A stretch of 6,748 nt of DNA from Acidobacteriaceae bacterium (GTDB lineage Bacteria > Acidobacteriota > Terriglobia > Terriglobales > Acidobacteriaceae). Below, one piece after another: positions 6,185-6,748 of this stretch. The notes under the pieces are model-generated. The model saw only the letters and a list, made by a program, of their open reading frames with translations. It searched no databases and was not told the DNA's origin. The stretch lies in the NCBI GenBank assembly GCA_003135315.1, contig PLBD01000540.1, forward strand, positions 1 through 6,748. Reading direction: 5' to 3'. The stretch's first letter is position 1. Every line of letters begins with the position of its first letter. A program made the translations under genes and the position numbers.

Positions 6185-6203
6185 GGCAGAGACCTTATCT
6201 GCC
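6185..6203. terminator. Weak stem-loop between the convergent genes
   Basis: GGCAGA (6185-6190) and TCTGCC (6198-6203) form a perfect 6-bp stem with a 7-nt loop. The stem-loop spans the stop codon of the minus-strand gene, just beyond the carboxypeptidase stop. No T-run follows on either strand, so intrinsic termination would be inefficient. It is the only terminator-like structure in the 23-bp convergent gap. Confidence 0.25.
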
Positions 6204-6716
6204 CTCGACTTCCTTCTGCCCGGCAAACCGGTAGGTAATGCCGTTCCAATCGTAAGCGTAGATTACATGTTTCAGAGAACCGTCGGCAGCCGAGGTTGGC
6301 ACTCGCACGTTGATGACGCCGTCCTGGGCGCCGGCGTAGGCGCTGTCGAGTGCGGAATCGCAAAAGCTAGTCCCGTCCGGCGCTTTGTCGACGGACCAGA
6401 CTTTGTCGAACTTGATTTCTGAAAGCTGGCGAAAGACGGTGATGGCCAGGCAATTTTTCTCGCCCGCATAGGTAACCAGCAGCACGTGGTGACGTTCCGC
6501 AAGACCTTCAAGGTCGAGATTGGCAATGCGTGAATCGTCATCCTTTTCGTCGGGTACGGTCGACGCTGCGCGCCAGAGTCTGTGGACGGTGATTGGATCC
6601 AGCCCGGTCGCTTTCGCCCACTTTACGTCGTCCTTCTTGTGGACTTGCTTCCAGTTCTGGGCGAACACGCAGGGAACGAGGAAGAAGGTGCAAGCAATGA
6701 TGGCGAGAATCCGCAT
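6195..6716 (-). CDS. Secreted protein of unknown function
   Basis: I do not recognise this 173-residue protein. Residues 1-19 are a clear signal peptide (MRILAIIACTFFLVPCVFA, cleaved before QNW). C9 and C16 lie inside the signal, with no lipobox. The mature protein is mixed alpha/beta. It starts with a Lys/Trp-rich segment (NWKQVHKKDDVKWAKATGLD), has an acidic patch (DEKDDDSR, 56-63), then beta-like strands (HHVLLVTYAG, CLAITVF, KHVIYAYDWNGITYRF). C89 and C119 are the only mature cysteines and could form a disulfide in the periplasm. The start is ATG at 6716. No good Shine-Dalgarno is visible, and no other start codon occurs in frame between 6717 and the window edge, so an extension from beyond cannot be fully excluded. 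It is convergent with the carboxypeptidase. Confidence 0.8.
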   Translation of the reverse strand: MRILAIIACTFFLVPCVFAQNWKQVHKKDDVKWAKATGLDPITVHRLWRAASTVPDEKDDDSRIANLDLEGLAERHHVLLVTYAGEKNCLAITVFRQLSEIKFDKVWSVDKAPDGTSFCDSALDSAYAGAQDGVINVRVPTSAADGSLKHVIYAYDWNGITYRFAGQKEVEGR

Positions 6717-6748
6717 AGCGGCGAGGCCCGAGAACCAGCGTTGTAACT

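Noticed and set aside
5880..6422. A 180-codon plus-strand open frame bridging the end of the carboxypeptidase and the convergent gene
   Set aside because: It overlaps the catalytic Asp/His part of the carboxypeptidase in another frame and is antisense to the secreted protein. It has no credible start context or domain.

Overview
The window looks like ordinary chromosomal DNA from a moderately high-GC Gram-negative bacterium, most plausibly an acidobacterium. This assignment is inferred from remembered resemblance, not from a search. The Mg-chelatase-like AAA+ protein with an FILLGLRGQAKSR-type P-loop, the small Cys-rich protein opening ACPFF and the thioesterase with its SEMIELVLPNDTNPLG opening all resemble proteins I associate with Acidobacteria. 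Signal peptides and a periplasmic-domain MscS channel fit a two-membrane cell. There are no tRNA or rRNA genes, CRISPR arrays, insertion sequences or phage genes.

Left half (1-3451, minus strand). Read in the direction of transcription, there is a 107-residue two-TPR protein (3451-3128). After 57 bp comes a large MscS-superfamily mechanosensitive channel (3070-449), and after a further 174 bp the 5' end of a Mg-chelatase-like AAA+ ATPase gene (274-1) that runs off the window. The TPR and channel genes probably share a transcript, although a perfect 7-bp dyad lies between them. The ATPase gene has a very strong Shine-Dalgarno before a TTG start and may have its own promoter in the 174-bp gap.

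Right half (3580-6171, plus strand). A 128-bp divergent intergenic region separates the TPR gene from an uncharacterised Cys-rich protein (3580-4017). Next comes a YciA/ACOT7-like hotdog acyl-CoA thioesterase (4090-4599), and then a secreted S10 serine carboxypeptidase (4603-6171) with a complete catalytic triad. Spacings are 72 and 3 bp. The carboxypeptidase Shine-Dalgarno lies inside the last codons of the thioesterase, so those two genes are probably translationally coupled. The 72-bp gap holds a tandem heptamer (CTCGAAA) and a possible 28-codon ORF that would link the Cys-rich gene to the thioesterase.

Right end. A secreted 173-residue protein of unknown function lies convergently on the minus strand (6716-6195), 23 bp from the carboxypeptidase stop.

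No obvious new multi-gene system is present. The least-explained items are the Cys-rich protein, the heptamer with its overlapping mini-ORF, and the small dyads in the intergenic gaps. Three of the seven main genes appear to start with TTG.
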